A DNA stretch of 48,411 nt from an uncultured Eubacteriales bacterium (GTDB lineage: Bacteria; Bacillota; Clostridia; Oscillospirales; Acutalibacteraceae). The number at the start of each line of letters is the position of its first letter. Position 1 is the first letter of the stretch. The notes under the pieces were generated by a model that made no database searches, was not told the DNA's origin, and saw only the letters and a list, made by a program, of their open reading frames with translations. The DNA lies in the NCBI GenBank assembly GCA_934491515.1, contig CAKSTF010000014.1, forward strand, positions 1-48,411, in the 5' to 3' direction. The position numbers were made by a program, and so were the translations under genes. This document shows, in pieces, positions 1-7,550 of the stretch.

Positions 1-67
1 GTGGCAGGATTCGAACCTACGAATGCAGCAGTCAAAGTGCTGTGTCTTACCGCTTGACGACACCCCA
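1..67 (-). tRNA. tRNA-Gln (UUG), partial
   Basis: Read on the minus strand, this folds as a tRNA. The acceptor 5' strand is TGGGGTG, the anticodon stem is CAGCA/TGCTG around a 7-base loop with anticodon TTG, and there is a standard TTCGAAT T-loop. The last bases of the acceptor 3' strand, the discriminator and any CCA lie beyond the window start. It is downstream of tRNA-His and probably co-transcribed with it from the promoter at 213-240. Confidence 0.93.
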
Positions 68-120
68 ATATTAAGTTATAAAGCAAACGGCCCCGGTATT
101 ATTTACCGAAGCCGGTGCTA

Positions 121-198
121 TGGGGTGGAAGATGGGACTCGAACCCACGGTCTCCGGTGCCACAAACCGGCGCTTTAACCAACTAAGCTACATCCACC
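121..198 (-). tRNA. tRNA-His (GUG)
   Basis: Minus-strand cloverleaf. The anticodon stem is CCGGT/ACCGG with loop TTGTGGC, giving anticodon GTG. The extra 5' G (position 198) facing C73 is the hallmark of tRNA-His. CCA is encoded (121-123). As I pair the acceptor stem, position 6-67 is a T-T mismatch, which is slightly unusual. The gene lies 53 bp upstream of tRNA-Gln. Confidence 0.95.
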
Positions 199-212
199 GT
201 GCAGCAGAAATT

Positions 213-240
213 ATTATACCATAATAAGTCCTTTTGTCAA
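213..240 (-). promoter_or_regulatory. Promoter of the tRNA-His/tRNA-Gln unit
   Basis: The minus strand reads TTGACA (235-240), a 16-base spacer and TATAAT (213-218). This is a consensus sigma-A promoter whose start point would lie only a few bases before the tRNA-His 5' end. Confidence 0.85.
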
Positions 241-273
241 GGTTTTTTTCTGCATATAACGACACTTTTTTGA

Positions 274-305
274 AAGAAAAATCCCCGTCGGTCTGACGGG
301 GATTT
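274..305 (-). terminator. Intrinsic terminator after lysC
   Basis: An 11-bp perfect stem, AAATCCCCGTC/GACGGGGATTT (279-289 with 295-305), has a 5-base loop. In minus-strand direction it is followed by a T-run, and it sits just after the aspartokinase stop codon. Confidence 0.9.
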
Positions 306-309
306 AAAA

Positions 310-1518
310 TTACCGTAAAAACTTATCATGAACGGCTTTAACCGCACGGTCTGCAAGTTCCAGATCAATAAGCACCGAAAGTTTGATTTCGCTTGTTGAA
401 ATCATTTTTATGTTTATTCCCGAATCGTAAAGCGCTTCAAACATTTTTGAGGCAACTCCGGGGTGGCTTTCCATACCTGCGCCCACTATTGATACTTTTG
501 CACAGTCATCGTTTTTCTCAAGGGATTTATACTCAAAAGAGGAGGCAAGCGATTCAACTGCTTTAATAGCAATTTCCGCCTGTTCGCGCGGAACCGTAAA
601 GGTAATGTCTTTTGTGCCGTCGCGGCCGACCGACTGAAGAATCATATCTATATTGACCTTCTGCTGGGAAAGACGGTTGAAAAGTTTAAAAGCGATTCCC
701 GGCGAGTCCTTAAGGCCGATAACCGAGATACAACTTACGCTTGTATCTTTTGCGACGCCGCGGATGAGAGTTTTTTCCATTTTCACATTCTCCTTTACTA
801 CAGTTCCGGGTTTTTTCTCAAGACTTGAGAGTACTTCAAGTTCAACATTATACTTCTTTGCCATTTCAACCGAACGGTTGTTAAGTACCTGCGCGCCCAA
901 CGTGGCAAGTTCAAGCATTTCATCGTAGGTGATTTCGGACATTTTCTTCGCTGTGTCTACCTTGCGGGGATCCGCCGTATACACGCCGTCAACATCGGTG
1001 TATATCTGGCACCTGTCCGCCTTAAGCGCCGCCGCTATGGCAACCGCGCTTGTATCGGAACCGCCGCGGCCGAGAGTGGTTATATCGTCATATTTGTTAA
1101 TGCCCTGGAAACCTGCAACTATTACAATGTTTTTCTTTGCAAGTTCCGTTCTAAGGCGTTCGGAATTTATATTTTTAATGCGCGCTATACCGTGGTTTGA
1201 ATCGGTGTTGAATCCCGCCTGCCAGCCGAGTAATGAAATTACGGGGCAGTCAAGTGTTTCTATAGCCATGGAAAGAAGCGCTGCCGACATTTGTTCGCCT
1301 GCGGTAAGCAAAACGTCCATTTCGCGTTTGGAAGGGCCGTCCGGATTGATTTCATTCGCTTTTGCAATAAGGTCGTCTGTAGTGTCGCCCTGTGCGGAAA
1401 CCACCGCCACAACATCGTTACCTTTTTTGTAATCGTCAACTATTATATTTGCAACACGGAAAAGCCGTTCGGCATTGGCAACGCTTGTTCCGCCGAACTT
1501 TTTTACGATCAGTGCCAT
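310..1518 (-). CDS. lysC: Aspartate kinase (class with alpha and internal beta subunit)
   Basis: Aspartokinase phosphorylates aspartate at the entry to lysine, threonine and methionine synthesis. The 402-residue product begins with the KFGGTSV nucleotide-binding motif and has the amino-acid kinase domain to about residue 230, including GRGGSDTSA and the YTDVDGVYTADPR motif. Two C-terminal ACT domains follow for feedback control. Length and layout match Bacillus aspartokinase II and Corynebacterium LysC. It lies 16 bp after hom in an operon with a ThrR-like regulator, so threonine control is likely. An SD and ATG at 778-796 would start a 156-residue ACT-only beta subunit in the same frame. Which end product inhibits the enzyme cannot be read from the sequence. 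Confidence 0.95.
   Translation of the reverse strand: MALIVKKFGGTSVANAERLFRVANIIVDDYKKGNDVVAVVSAQGDTTDDLIAKANEINPDGPSKREMDVLLTAGEQMSAALLSMAIETLDCPVISLLGWQAGFNTDSNHGIARIKNINSERLRTELAKKNIVIVAGFQGINKYDDITTLGRGGSDTSAVAIAAALKADRCQIYTDVDGVYTADPRKVDTAKKMSEITYDEMLELATLGAQVLNNRSVEMAKKYNVELEVLSSLEKKPGTVVKENVKMEKTLIRGVAKDTSVSCISVIGLKDSPGIAFKLFNRLSQQKVNIDMILQSVGRDGTKDITFTVPREQAEIAIKAVESLASSFEYKSLEKNDDCAKVSIVGAGMESHPGVASKMFEALYDSGINIKMISTSEIKLSVLIDLELADRAVKAVHDKFLR
778..796 (-). promoter_or_regulatory. Internal SD and start codon for an aspartokinase beta subunit
   Basis: Within lysC the minus strand reads AAAGGAG (790-796), nine bases, then ATG (778-780), in frame with the kinase. The product from here would be MEKTLIRGVAKD onward (310-780, 156 residues), containing only the two ACT domains. 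This is the same place at which B. subtilis and C. glutamicum start their separate beta subunits. Confidence 0.65.
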
Positions 1519-1534
1519 ATTATACCCCCAAAGA

Positions 1535-2761
1535 TCAATACAAAGTGTTCATTATCTTAACACTGTCAAAGGAAAGCGAACTGATTTTTTGCAGTAAAAC
1601 GCTTTTTTGTGCCGATTCCGTGATAAAAGCAATCTCGCCGGACTCGGCATCCTTGATATTCCAAGTGTTATCATAAAATACTTTGTCGAAAGTTTCAAGT
1701 AATTTATCAAATTTTTCGGACTTTACGGAAACATAAAGCCTTTCCGGTTTTTCGGAAGGTATAACGTAACCTTCTGCGCTGTCTTCCCAAGAAAGATATT
1801 TTTTGGACTTAAGATGTTTTGCGCAGTCAAGCACGTCTGCCACAACGGCGCTTGCCGTGGGCATTTTTCCGGCACCGCGGCCGTAAAACATCAATTCGCC
1901 GCAGGCGTCTCCTTTAACGGTGATTGCGTTAAACACGCCGTCCACCTTTGAAATTATCCGTTCTTTGCTTATCAGCGTCGGCATAACCGAAACAGAAATG
2001 CAGCCGTTTTCCTCGCGGGAGGCCCTGCCGATAAGTTTGATAACGCAGTGAAATTTATCGGCGTTCGCAATATCGCGCAGTGTTATGTCCTCGATCCCTT
2101 CGGTAAGAACATTTTCGGGATAAACGTGCTTTCCGAACGCAAGGGAGGCAAGTATGCATATCTTGCGGCATGCGTCGATACCGAGAATATCGGAATCGGG
2201 ATTTTTTTCTGCAAATCCGTTTTCCTGTGCCAGTTTCAGCGCAGACGCAAAATCCATATTATCCACTATCATTTTATTTAAAATGTAGTTAGTTGTTCCG
2301 TTAAGAATACCGTAAACTTCCGATATTTTGTTTGCGGCAAGGCACTGCGCCATAGGGCGCAGTATGGGGATACCTCCGCCTACCGACGCTTCAAAAAGGA
2401 AATTAACATTGTTTTCTTCGGCTATTTTAAGCAGTTCGCAGCCTTTTGCCGCAACCAGTTCCTTGTTTGAAGTAACCACGCTTTTGCCCTTTTCAAGACA
2501 TTCTTTCACAAAGTCATAGGCGGGGTGCAGTCCGCCCATCGTTTCAACCACTATTTTAACAGTCGGGTCGTTTGCTATAACGGTGAAGTCCTTTATAAAC
2601 TTGTCCGAATATGAAAGATCGTCAAAATCCCTTAAATCAAGGATATATTTTAATTCGATTGAATCCCTGACGCGCTTTGAAAGCCGTCTTGTGTGCTCAA
2701 TCATAAGTTCTGCAACACCGGAGCCTACAACCCCGTGTCCCATAATTGCTGTGTAGATCAT
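1535..2761 (-). CDS. hom: Homoserine dehydrogenase
   Basis: The enzyme reduces aspartate semialdehyde to homoserine, the branch point to threonine and methionine. The 408-residue protein opens with a Rossmann motif, GHGVVGSGVAE. The substrate and catalytic region includes SNKELVAAKG, FEASVGGGIPI and LNGTTNYIL, then NPDSDILGIDACRK. The last ~75 residues look like an ACT regulatory domain (RLYVSVKSEKFDKLLETF). The ATG is preceded by AGAGGT. It lies between the ThrR-like gene (18 bp gap) and lysC (16 bp gap), clearly one operon. threonine synthase and homoserine kinase genes are not in the window. Confidence 0.96.
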   Translation of the reverse strand: MIYTAIMGHGVVGSGVAELMIEHTRRLSKRVRDSIELKYILDLRDFDDLSYSDKFIKDFTVIANDPTVKIVVETMGGLHPAYDFVKECLEKGKSVVTSNKELVAAKGCELLKIAEENNVNFLFEASVGGGIPILRPMAQCLAANKISEVYGILNGTTNYILNKMIVDNMDFASALKLAQENGFAEKNPDSDILGIDACRKICILASLAFGKHVYPENVLTEGIEDITLRDIANADKFHCVIKLIGRASREENGCISVSVMPTLISKERIISKVDGVFNAITVKGDACGELMFYGRGAGKMPTASAVVADVLDCAKHLKSKKYLSWEDSAEGYVIPSEKPERLYVSVKSEKFDKLLETFDKVFYDNTWNIKDAESGEIAFITESAQKSVLLQKISSLSFDSVKIMNTLY

Positions 2762-2779
2762 CTTTACCTCTTTGCTTTG

Positions 2780-3211
2780 TCAGTCTTCTATTTTAACGCT
2801 TATTATGCCCTTTACCGTTTTAAGATTCTCCAAAAGTGTATCCATATCGGTTTTAACCTTTTCGGTATTTGCTGTAAGGGTTACTTTTGCCTTGCCGTCT
2901 TTGGGGCTTGATTGATTTACGGTTATAATATTTGCTCCGAGTTCGTAAAGCAGGGTCGCCATTGCCGAAAATACGCCTGCTTTATCGGTAAGCACGGCGG
3001 AAAGGGTGACCGTTTCCTCTTTTTTGCCTTCGTATTTAAAAACATTGTCCTTGTACTTGTAAAAAGCACTTCTTGAAATACCTGCCATTTTTACCGCCTT
3101 TGAAGCATTCGGCGCAACGCCTTCAGCTAAGAACTTTTTTGCCAAAAGCACCTTTGAATATACAGGCGGCAGAATCTTTTCATTGATGATCAGGAAATTG
3201 TCGTTCAACAT
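2780..3211 (-). CDS. thrR: ThrR/PheB-like ACT-domain DNA-binding regulator
   Basis: A 143-residue protein of the UPF0735 (PheB) type. Residues ~25-60 contain a helix-turn-helix-like stretch (SKAVKMAGISRSAFYKYKD). Residues ~68-142 form an ACT domain, the usual amino-acid sensor. In B. subtilis the homologue ThrR controls hom and thrD; here the gene is first in the operon with hom and an aspartokinase. I infer an autoregulated threonine-pathway regulator. The start is supported by GGAGG ten bases upstream. Binding sites are not identified. The symbol rests on family resemblance and context, not on a proven function. Confidence 0.8.
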   Translation of the reverse strand: MLNDNFLIINEKILPPVYSKVLLAKKFLAEGVAPNASKAVKMAGISRSAFYKYKDNVFKYEGKKEETVTLSAVLTDKAGVFSAMATLLYELGANIITVNQSSPKDGKAKVTLTANTEKVKTDMDTLLENLKTVKGIISVKIED

Positions 3212-3246
3212 TTAGATTTGTCCTCCGTTCATAAACTATGTTTGCC

Positions 3247-3275
3247 ATTATACTACAAGATATTTGTTAATGCAA
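3247..3275 (-). promoter_or_regulatory. Promoter of the thrR-hom-lysC operon
   Basis: The minus strand reads TTGCAT (3270-3275), a 17-base spacer and TATAAT (3247-3252). The predicted start is ~30 bases before the thrR-like ATG. The remainder of the 3276-3420 gap, ahead of the DUF3343 gene on the other strand, shows no promoter I would trust. Confidence 0.75.
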
Positions 3276-3436
3276 GGATTTTATATCATTTTTTTACAGC
3301 CGTTTTTTACTTACGGCAAACATTCGGGGAACAGAACGTTGTAACCCTGATGCTTTGTCTAACCCAAAACGAAAAAACGCATAGAATAATATGTAGCGAA
3401 AACTACTACGACGGACTGTAAAAAGGAGTGTTAAAA

Positions 3437-3667
3437 GTGGAGAGATATGTAATATCTACCGGCACCGTTACTTACGCGCTGAAGGGCAGGGATCTGCTTC
3501 GCAAACTGGGCTTTAAGGCGTATGTGGAACGGCGGACACGCGACATCGGGAAATACGGCTGCGGATATTCGATAGTGCTTAAAGACGGCGATATTGACAA
3601 GGCACGCAGTGTGCTGACCGCAAACGGTGTAAGGATACTGAATGTTGAAAAATCGGCGGCTCTTTGA
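3437..3667 (+). CDS. DUF3343 small protein (putative sulfur/selenium carrier-like)
   Basis: A 76-residue protein beginning MERYVISTGTVTYALKGRDLL. I chose GTG 3437 because AAAGGAG (3422-3428) lies eight bases before it; the GTG at 3428 overlaps that SD. The compact alpha/beta pattern and the KYGCGYSI segment with one cysteine match DUF3343, a family often found beside cysteine desulfurases or selenium genes and sometimes called Se/S carrier-like. It precedes a cysteine desulfurase by 54 bp. A role in receiving or passing on sulfur is inferred from context and the single cysteine only. Confidence 0.75.
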   Translation: MERYVISTGTVTYALKGRDLLRKLGFKAYVERRTRDIGKYGCGYSIVLKDGDIDKARSVLTANGVRILNVEKSAAL

Positions 3668-3721
3668 GCCGCTTTTACATAACGGCGGAAATAATCCGCA
3701 TTTATTGGGGGATACAGAAAT

Positions 3722-4870
3722 ATGATATATCTTGATAATGCCGCAACCACGGGCAGAAAACCGCCCGAGGTAATTTCAGCGGTAAATAATGCTTTGCAGA
3801 CGCTATCGGCAAATCCGGGCAGAAGCGGTCACCGTATTTCCGAAAAGGCCGCAACTGAAATGTACGAAACAAGAGCGCTTATTGCCGATACATTTTCTGC
3901 TTCGGGAGCAGAAAATGTTATTTTCACACTTAACTGCACGCAAAGTATAAATACGGTTCTTAAGGGAGTTTTAAGAGATGGCGACCACGTTGTAACAAGC
4001 GACCTTGAACATAATGCGGTTATGCGGCCTCTTGTAAAGACCGGTGTTTCTTATACGGCGGTGGAAGTATCGCTTACCGACGATTCGGAAACACTTGAAA
4101 GATTCGAAAATGCCGTTACCGACAGAACACGACTTATAATAGTTACCGCCGCTTCAAACGTGTGCGGCAAAACATTGCCGCTTGAGGGCATAGGAAAGAT
4201 TGCCGAAAAACACGGCATACTGTTTGCGGTAGACGGCGCCCAGGGTGCCGGAGTTATACCCATTGATATGAAAAGAATGAATATAGATTTTCTGTGTATT
4301 GCTCCGCATAAAGGTTTTTATGCACCTATGGGAACGGGAATCCTGATCGCGGAAAAACCTATCGGTAACACAATAATCGAAGGCGGTACAGGCACCGATT
4401 CGGTAAGTTTTGTTCAACCGCTTTCAACACCCGAAGGCTTTGAAAGCGGAACGGTAAATCTTCCGGGCATCTGCGGAATAAAAGCAGGAGTTAAATATGT
4501 AAAGAGACTCGGTGCGCGTGTAGTGCGGCATGAAACCGCGCTTGCTTTGCTGTTTTATGGGGAACTTAAAAAAACAGAAGGGGTTCTGCTTTACACACCG
4601 GCGCCCGATTTTCCGCTGTATGCGCCCGTGATTTCTTTCAACATAGAAGGATTAAACTCTCAAGTTGTTGCAAATCTGTTGAACAGACACGGAATAGCAG
4701 TTCGTGCAGGGCTTCATTGCGCGCCTGCGGCACACCGTAAACTGGGCACGCTGGACATCGGAACGGTCAGGGTATCTCCGGCAGTTTTCAATACAAAAAC
4801 CGAGATGGAAAAGACCGCTGAAGTTATTAAAAAAATATCCGATAACAGGAAAAAACTTATTGAGATTTAA
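3722..4870 (+). CDS. Cysteine desulfurase family protein (class V aminotransferase fold)
   Basis: A 382-residue PLP enzyme. The opening YLDNAATTGRKP is typical of the family, and the SDLEHNAVMRP and FAVDGAQGAG segments bind cofactor. Lys197 in APHKGFY should carry PLP. The catalytic cysteine is Cys333 in RAGLHCAP, the SufS-like (group II) motif. It most resembles the desulfurase subfamily that pairs with DUF3343 proteins rather than IscS or SufS beside suf genes, and no Fe-S scaffold gene is near. The start is ATG after GGGGG. The likely reaction is cysteine to alanine plus enzyme-bound persulfide; the sulfur acceptor may be the DUF3343 product. Confidence 0.88.
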   Translation: MIYLDNAATTGRKPPEVISAVNNALQTLSANPGRSGHRISEKAATEMYETRALIADTFSASGAENVIFTLNCTQSINTVLKGVLRDGDHVVTSDLEHNAVMRPLVKTGVSYTAVEVSLTDDSETLERFENAVTDRTRLIIVTAASNVCGKTLPLEGIGKIAEKHGILFAVDGAQGAGVIPIDMKRMNIDFLCIAPHKGFYAPMGTGILIAEKPIGNTIIEGGTGTDSVSFVQPLSTPEGFESGTVNLPGICGIKAGVKYVKRLGARVVRHETALALLFYGELKKTEGVLLYTPAPDFPLYAPVISFNIEGLNSQVVANLLNRHGIAVRAGLHCAPAAHRKLGTLDIGTVRVSPAVFNTKTEMEKTAEVIKKISDNRKKLIEI

Positions 4871-4924
4871 TATGAGTTATGATAAAATAATAAAGAAAAA
4901 GCGAATGGCGGACGGTGAGTACGG

Positions 4925-5836
4925 ATGAGCACACTGCTTAATGCGGTTTATTCAATATGGAATCAGATAGTTTTTGCCCTCTCCGGGTTCAGAGTGTTTG
5001 ATTTACTTGATATCCTTGTTGTGGCATATATAATTTACAAAGCGATTGGATTCGCCCGCGAAACACGCGCGGGGCAGCTTGTAAAGGGTATCGCCATACT
5101 TCTGTTTGTTTATTTGTTTGCCGACGGATTCAATCTTCCCGTTTTGCGCTGGCTTTTGGGAATTGTAATAAACTCGGCTATTATAGTGCTTGTTGTAATT
5201 TTTCAGCCGGAACTCCGCAGAACACTTGAAAAACTCGGCAGTTCGCACCTGCGCCCGGGACAATTGTTTTCTTCCGATGATAATTCCGAAGCGATATGCA
5301 TAGAAAACGTCTGCAAGGCGGCGGGCATAATGTCCAATGCAAGGATAGGCGCGCTCATAGTTTTTGAAAGAAAAACGCAGTTAGGCGATATAATTAACAC
5401 CGGCACGGTTGTTGACGCAGTGGCGTCCGTTTCGTTGATTGACAACATTTTTTTCCCGAAATCACCTTTGCATGACGGCGCGATGATAATCCGTAACGAC
5501 CGCGTATATGCCGCAGGCTGCATTTTGCCGCTTTCGGAGAGTCAGGAACTGTCGGCGGCGCTCGGAACACGCCACAGGGCGGCTGTTGGTATGACGGAAA
5601 ATTCCGACGCGGTGGTGCTTGTAGTATCCGAAGAAACGGGCAACATTTCAATAGTAAACAACGGCAGAATTACCCGTAACTACAACACGGCTTCCGCTAC
5701 GCTTGAACTTAAAAAACTTCTTACCGATATAGATGTTTCCTCGGAAAAGAAGGGCCCCGTTGCAAAGTTGAAAGACTTTTTCAAATCGGGCAAAAAAGGC
5801 AAGGACCAAAAAGAGGTGAAGTCCGATGAAAAATAA
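4925..5836 (+). CDS. cdaA: Diadenylate cyclase CdaA (c-di-AMP synthase)
   Basis: A membrane-bound enzyme making c-di-AMP from two ATP. The N-terminal ~100 residues contain three hydrophobic helices (from ILVVAYIIYKAIG to SAIIVLVVIFQPELRR). The DAC domain follows, with catalytic DGA (Asp184 in LHDGAMII) and RHR (Arg216-Arg218 in GTRHRAAVGM). The last ~40 residues are a lysine-rich tail. At 303 residues it is slightly longer than B. subtilis CdaA. The stop overlaps the cdaR start by 11 bases, so the regulator is translationally coupled. The SD before ATG 4925 is weak. Confidence 0.95.
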   Translation: MSTLLNAVYSIWNQIVFALSGFRVFDLLDILVVAYIIYKAIGFARETRAGQLVKGIAILLFVYLFADGFNLPVLRWLLGIVINSAIIVLVVIFQPELRRTLEKLGSSHLRPGQLFSSDDNSEAICIENVCKAAGIMSNARIGALIVFERKTQLGDIINTGTVVDAVASVSLIDNIFFPKSPLHDGAMIIRNDRVYAAGCILPLSESQELSAALGTRHRAAVGMTENSDAVVLVVSEETGNISIVNNGRITRNYNTASATLELKKLLTDIDVSSEKKGPVAKLKDFFKSGKKGKDQKEVKSDEK

Positions 5837-7145
5837 AACGGGTAAAGTGGATTTTTTGCGGATATTCTCCAACAAAAGTTTTGTTATTCCGTTTTCAATA
5901 ATCTGCGCTTTTATAATCTGGATAGTTATATCCGTGAAAGACAATCCCACGCGCGAGCAGGTATTTACCGATGTTACCGCTAATATTTCGGTTGAAAACA
6001 CGGCGGTGAGCGAGATGGGACTCGGAATAGTATCGGACCTTTCAAAGCAAAAATTCACCGTCACGGTAAAAGGGCCCAATTACATTGTAAGTTCCCTGAA
6101 ATCGGATGACTTCACAATCACTGCCGACGTTACGGACGTAAATGCTCCCGGCACATACAACTTAAATCTTATTGGCAACCGCAACAGCAGCAAGTCGGGA
6201 TACTCTTTTGTTTCTATTTCTCCGGCTTCCGTTGATGTGACTTTTGACTACATTGATACTAAAGAGTTTACGCTTGCGCCCAAACTTATAGGCGTAAGTG
6301 CGGCGGACGGTCTTGTTGCGGAAACGCCTGTTGTAAGCAACTCGGCGCAAAGCACCATAACCGTTAAGGGACCGCGCTCGATTATGGAAAAAATCGACTC
6401 TGTGGGTTCTGTTGCCGAAGTCAATAAAACACTTGATAAAACGCAGACGTTTGACAGTTACGTTGTTCTGTATGACGCTTCGGGAAAAATACTTTACCGC
6501 TACACGCTTGACGGAAAGGTATACGACGCCAACGATAACGAGATTGCCGACCGCAGACTGACACTGAGTTACACTTCGCTTAAAGTAACACAGCCGATAT
6601 CAAGAAGAAAACTTGTGGGCGTTCAGCCTAACTTTACCAATGTTCCCGAAGGAATTGATATCAATTCGCTTTCTCCGACGGTCGATCATCAGACCGTTAC
6701 CGTTATCGGCACCCCGGATGTGGTCGATAAAATGACGGTGCTGAATCTTACGGCTATTGATTTCCGTAATATTTCAAGCACGGCGAACACCTTTGAGATA
6801 TCACCGAATATGCCCGACGGCGTTAAATTGGTTGACTCGATAGAATATTTCACCGTTAAGGTTGATACCGAAAAGTTTGCGGATACGACCTTTACCGTAT
6901 CCGATGTAAGGTTCACAAACGTGGGCACGGGACTTACCGCGAGGAAGAATTCTTCTATAAAGAACGTTAAGATATGCGGTCCTAAGGACGTAATAGCCCT
7001 GCTTTCAAGTTCGGATATATACGCTACCGTTGACCTTAAAGACAAAACGGCCGGCGAATATACCGTGGAAGTCAAATTCGTTTCTACAAAATACAATAAT
7101 ATCTGGGCTGTCGGAGATTATAAGGTCTCCGTTACACTAAGATAG
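5826..7145 (+). CDS. cdaR: CdaR (YbbR-domain regulator of CdaA)
   Basis: A 439-residue membrane-anchored protein. One N-terminal transmembrane helix (residues ~19-37, ending IIWIVISV) is followed by an extracytoplasmic region made of repeated YbbR-type beta modules. The repeated signatures are TVTVKGP, ITVKGPRSIMEKI, VTVIGTPDVVDKM and VKICGPKDVIALL, so about four modules. The start is supported by GAGGTG. CdaR binds CdaA and modulates c-di-AMP output, and the overlap with cdaA fits. Unlike the common cdaA-cdaR-glmM order, glmM is not next; it lies at 45938. Confidence 0.93.
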   Translation: MKNKTGKVDFLRIFSNKSFVIPFSIICAFIIWIVISVKDNPTREQVFTDVTANISVENTAVSEMGLGIVSDLSKQKFTVTVKGPNYIVSSLKSDDFTITADVTDVNAPGTYNLNLIGNRNSSKSGYSFVSISPASVDVTFDYIDTKEFTLAPKLIGVSAADGLVAETPVVSNSAQSTITVKGPRSIMEKIDSVGSVAEVNKTLDKTQTFDSYVVLYDASGKILYRYTLDGKVYDANDNEIADRRLTLSYTSLKVTQPISRRKLVGVQPNFTNVPEGIDINSLSPTVDHQTVTVIGTPDVVDKMTVLNLTAIDFRNISSTANTFEISPNMPDGVKLVDSIEYFTVKVDTEKFADTTFTVSDVRFTNVGTGLTARKNSSIKNVKICGPKDVIALLSSSDIYATVDLKDKTAGEYTVEVKFVSTKYNNIWAVGDYKVSVTLR

Positions 7146-7196
7146 TTTAAATCACGGAAAACCGCCTTCGGCATAGTATATGTTGAGGTGGTTTCT

Positions 7197-7550
7197 GTGG
7201 CTTTGGTTATACTTTCGGCTTTTGTACTGTTACTTGCGGTACTTGGACTTACGGACGTTTTTTTCTTTGTTAAAATGTGTCTGTTTTCTCCGCACAAACG
7301 GGCGGATGCAGTTCTGTTTGTTTTTCTTGACGGCGGCAATTCCTTTTTGCAGTTGTATACTGCGCTGCAAAAGAGGAATTGGTACGGCGACTCTTACTGC
7401 AAACAACTCGTGGCGGTTACGCAGAATCTAAGCAAAGACGAAAAACTTCGGTGCGAAAGGCGCTTTGCAAATACAGATATCTGTTTTTGTGACAGCGCGG
7501 AGGATTTTTACAAAAAACAGGATTTCGGAGCAGTTTTTAATGACGGATAA
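7197..7550 (+). CDS. Small membrane-anchored protein of unknown function
   Basis: I do not recognise this family. GTG 7197 is preceded by GAGGTGG (7185-7191). The 117-residue product has an N-terminal hydrophobic helix (residues ~2-30, ILSAFVLLLAVLGL then FFFVKMCLF). A basic SPHKRAD turn and a ~80-residue soluble part follow, with a VLFVFLDGGN strand and four cysteines (CKQL, LRCERR, ICFC). It overlaps recD2 by 11 bases, so the two are translationally linked. Topology suggests a cytoplasmic domain tethered to the membrane. The sequence shows no direct link to DNA repair beyond the overlap. Confidence 0.7.
   Translation: MALVILSAFVLLLAVLGLTDVFFFVKMCLFSPHKRADAVLFVFLDGGNSFLQLYTALQKRNWYGDSYCKQLVAVTQNLSKDEKLRCERRFANTDICFCDSAEDFYKKQDFGAVFNDG

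Noticed and set aside
929..1432. Long plus-strand open frame opposite lysC
   Set aside because: It is an antisense shadow of the aspartokinase gene, with low-complexity composition and no SD or family resemblance.
4872..4928. An 18-codon ORF between the cysteine desulfurase and cdaA, ending in an ATGA overlap with the cdaA start
   Set aside because: It has only a weak SD and no recognisable sequence; it could aid coupling to cdaA but is too short to support as a gene.
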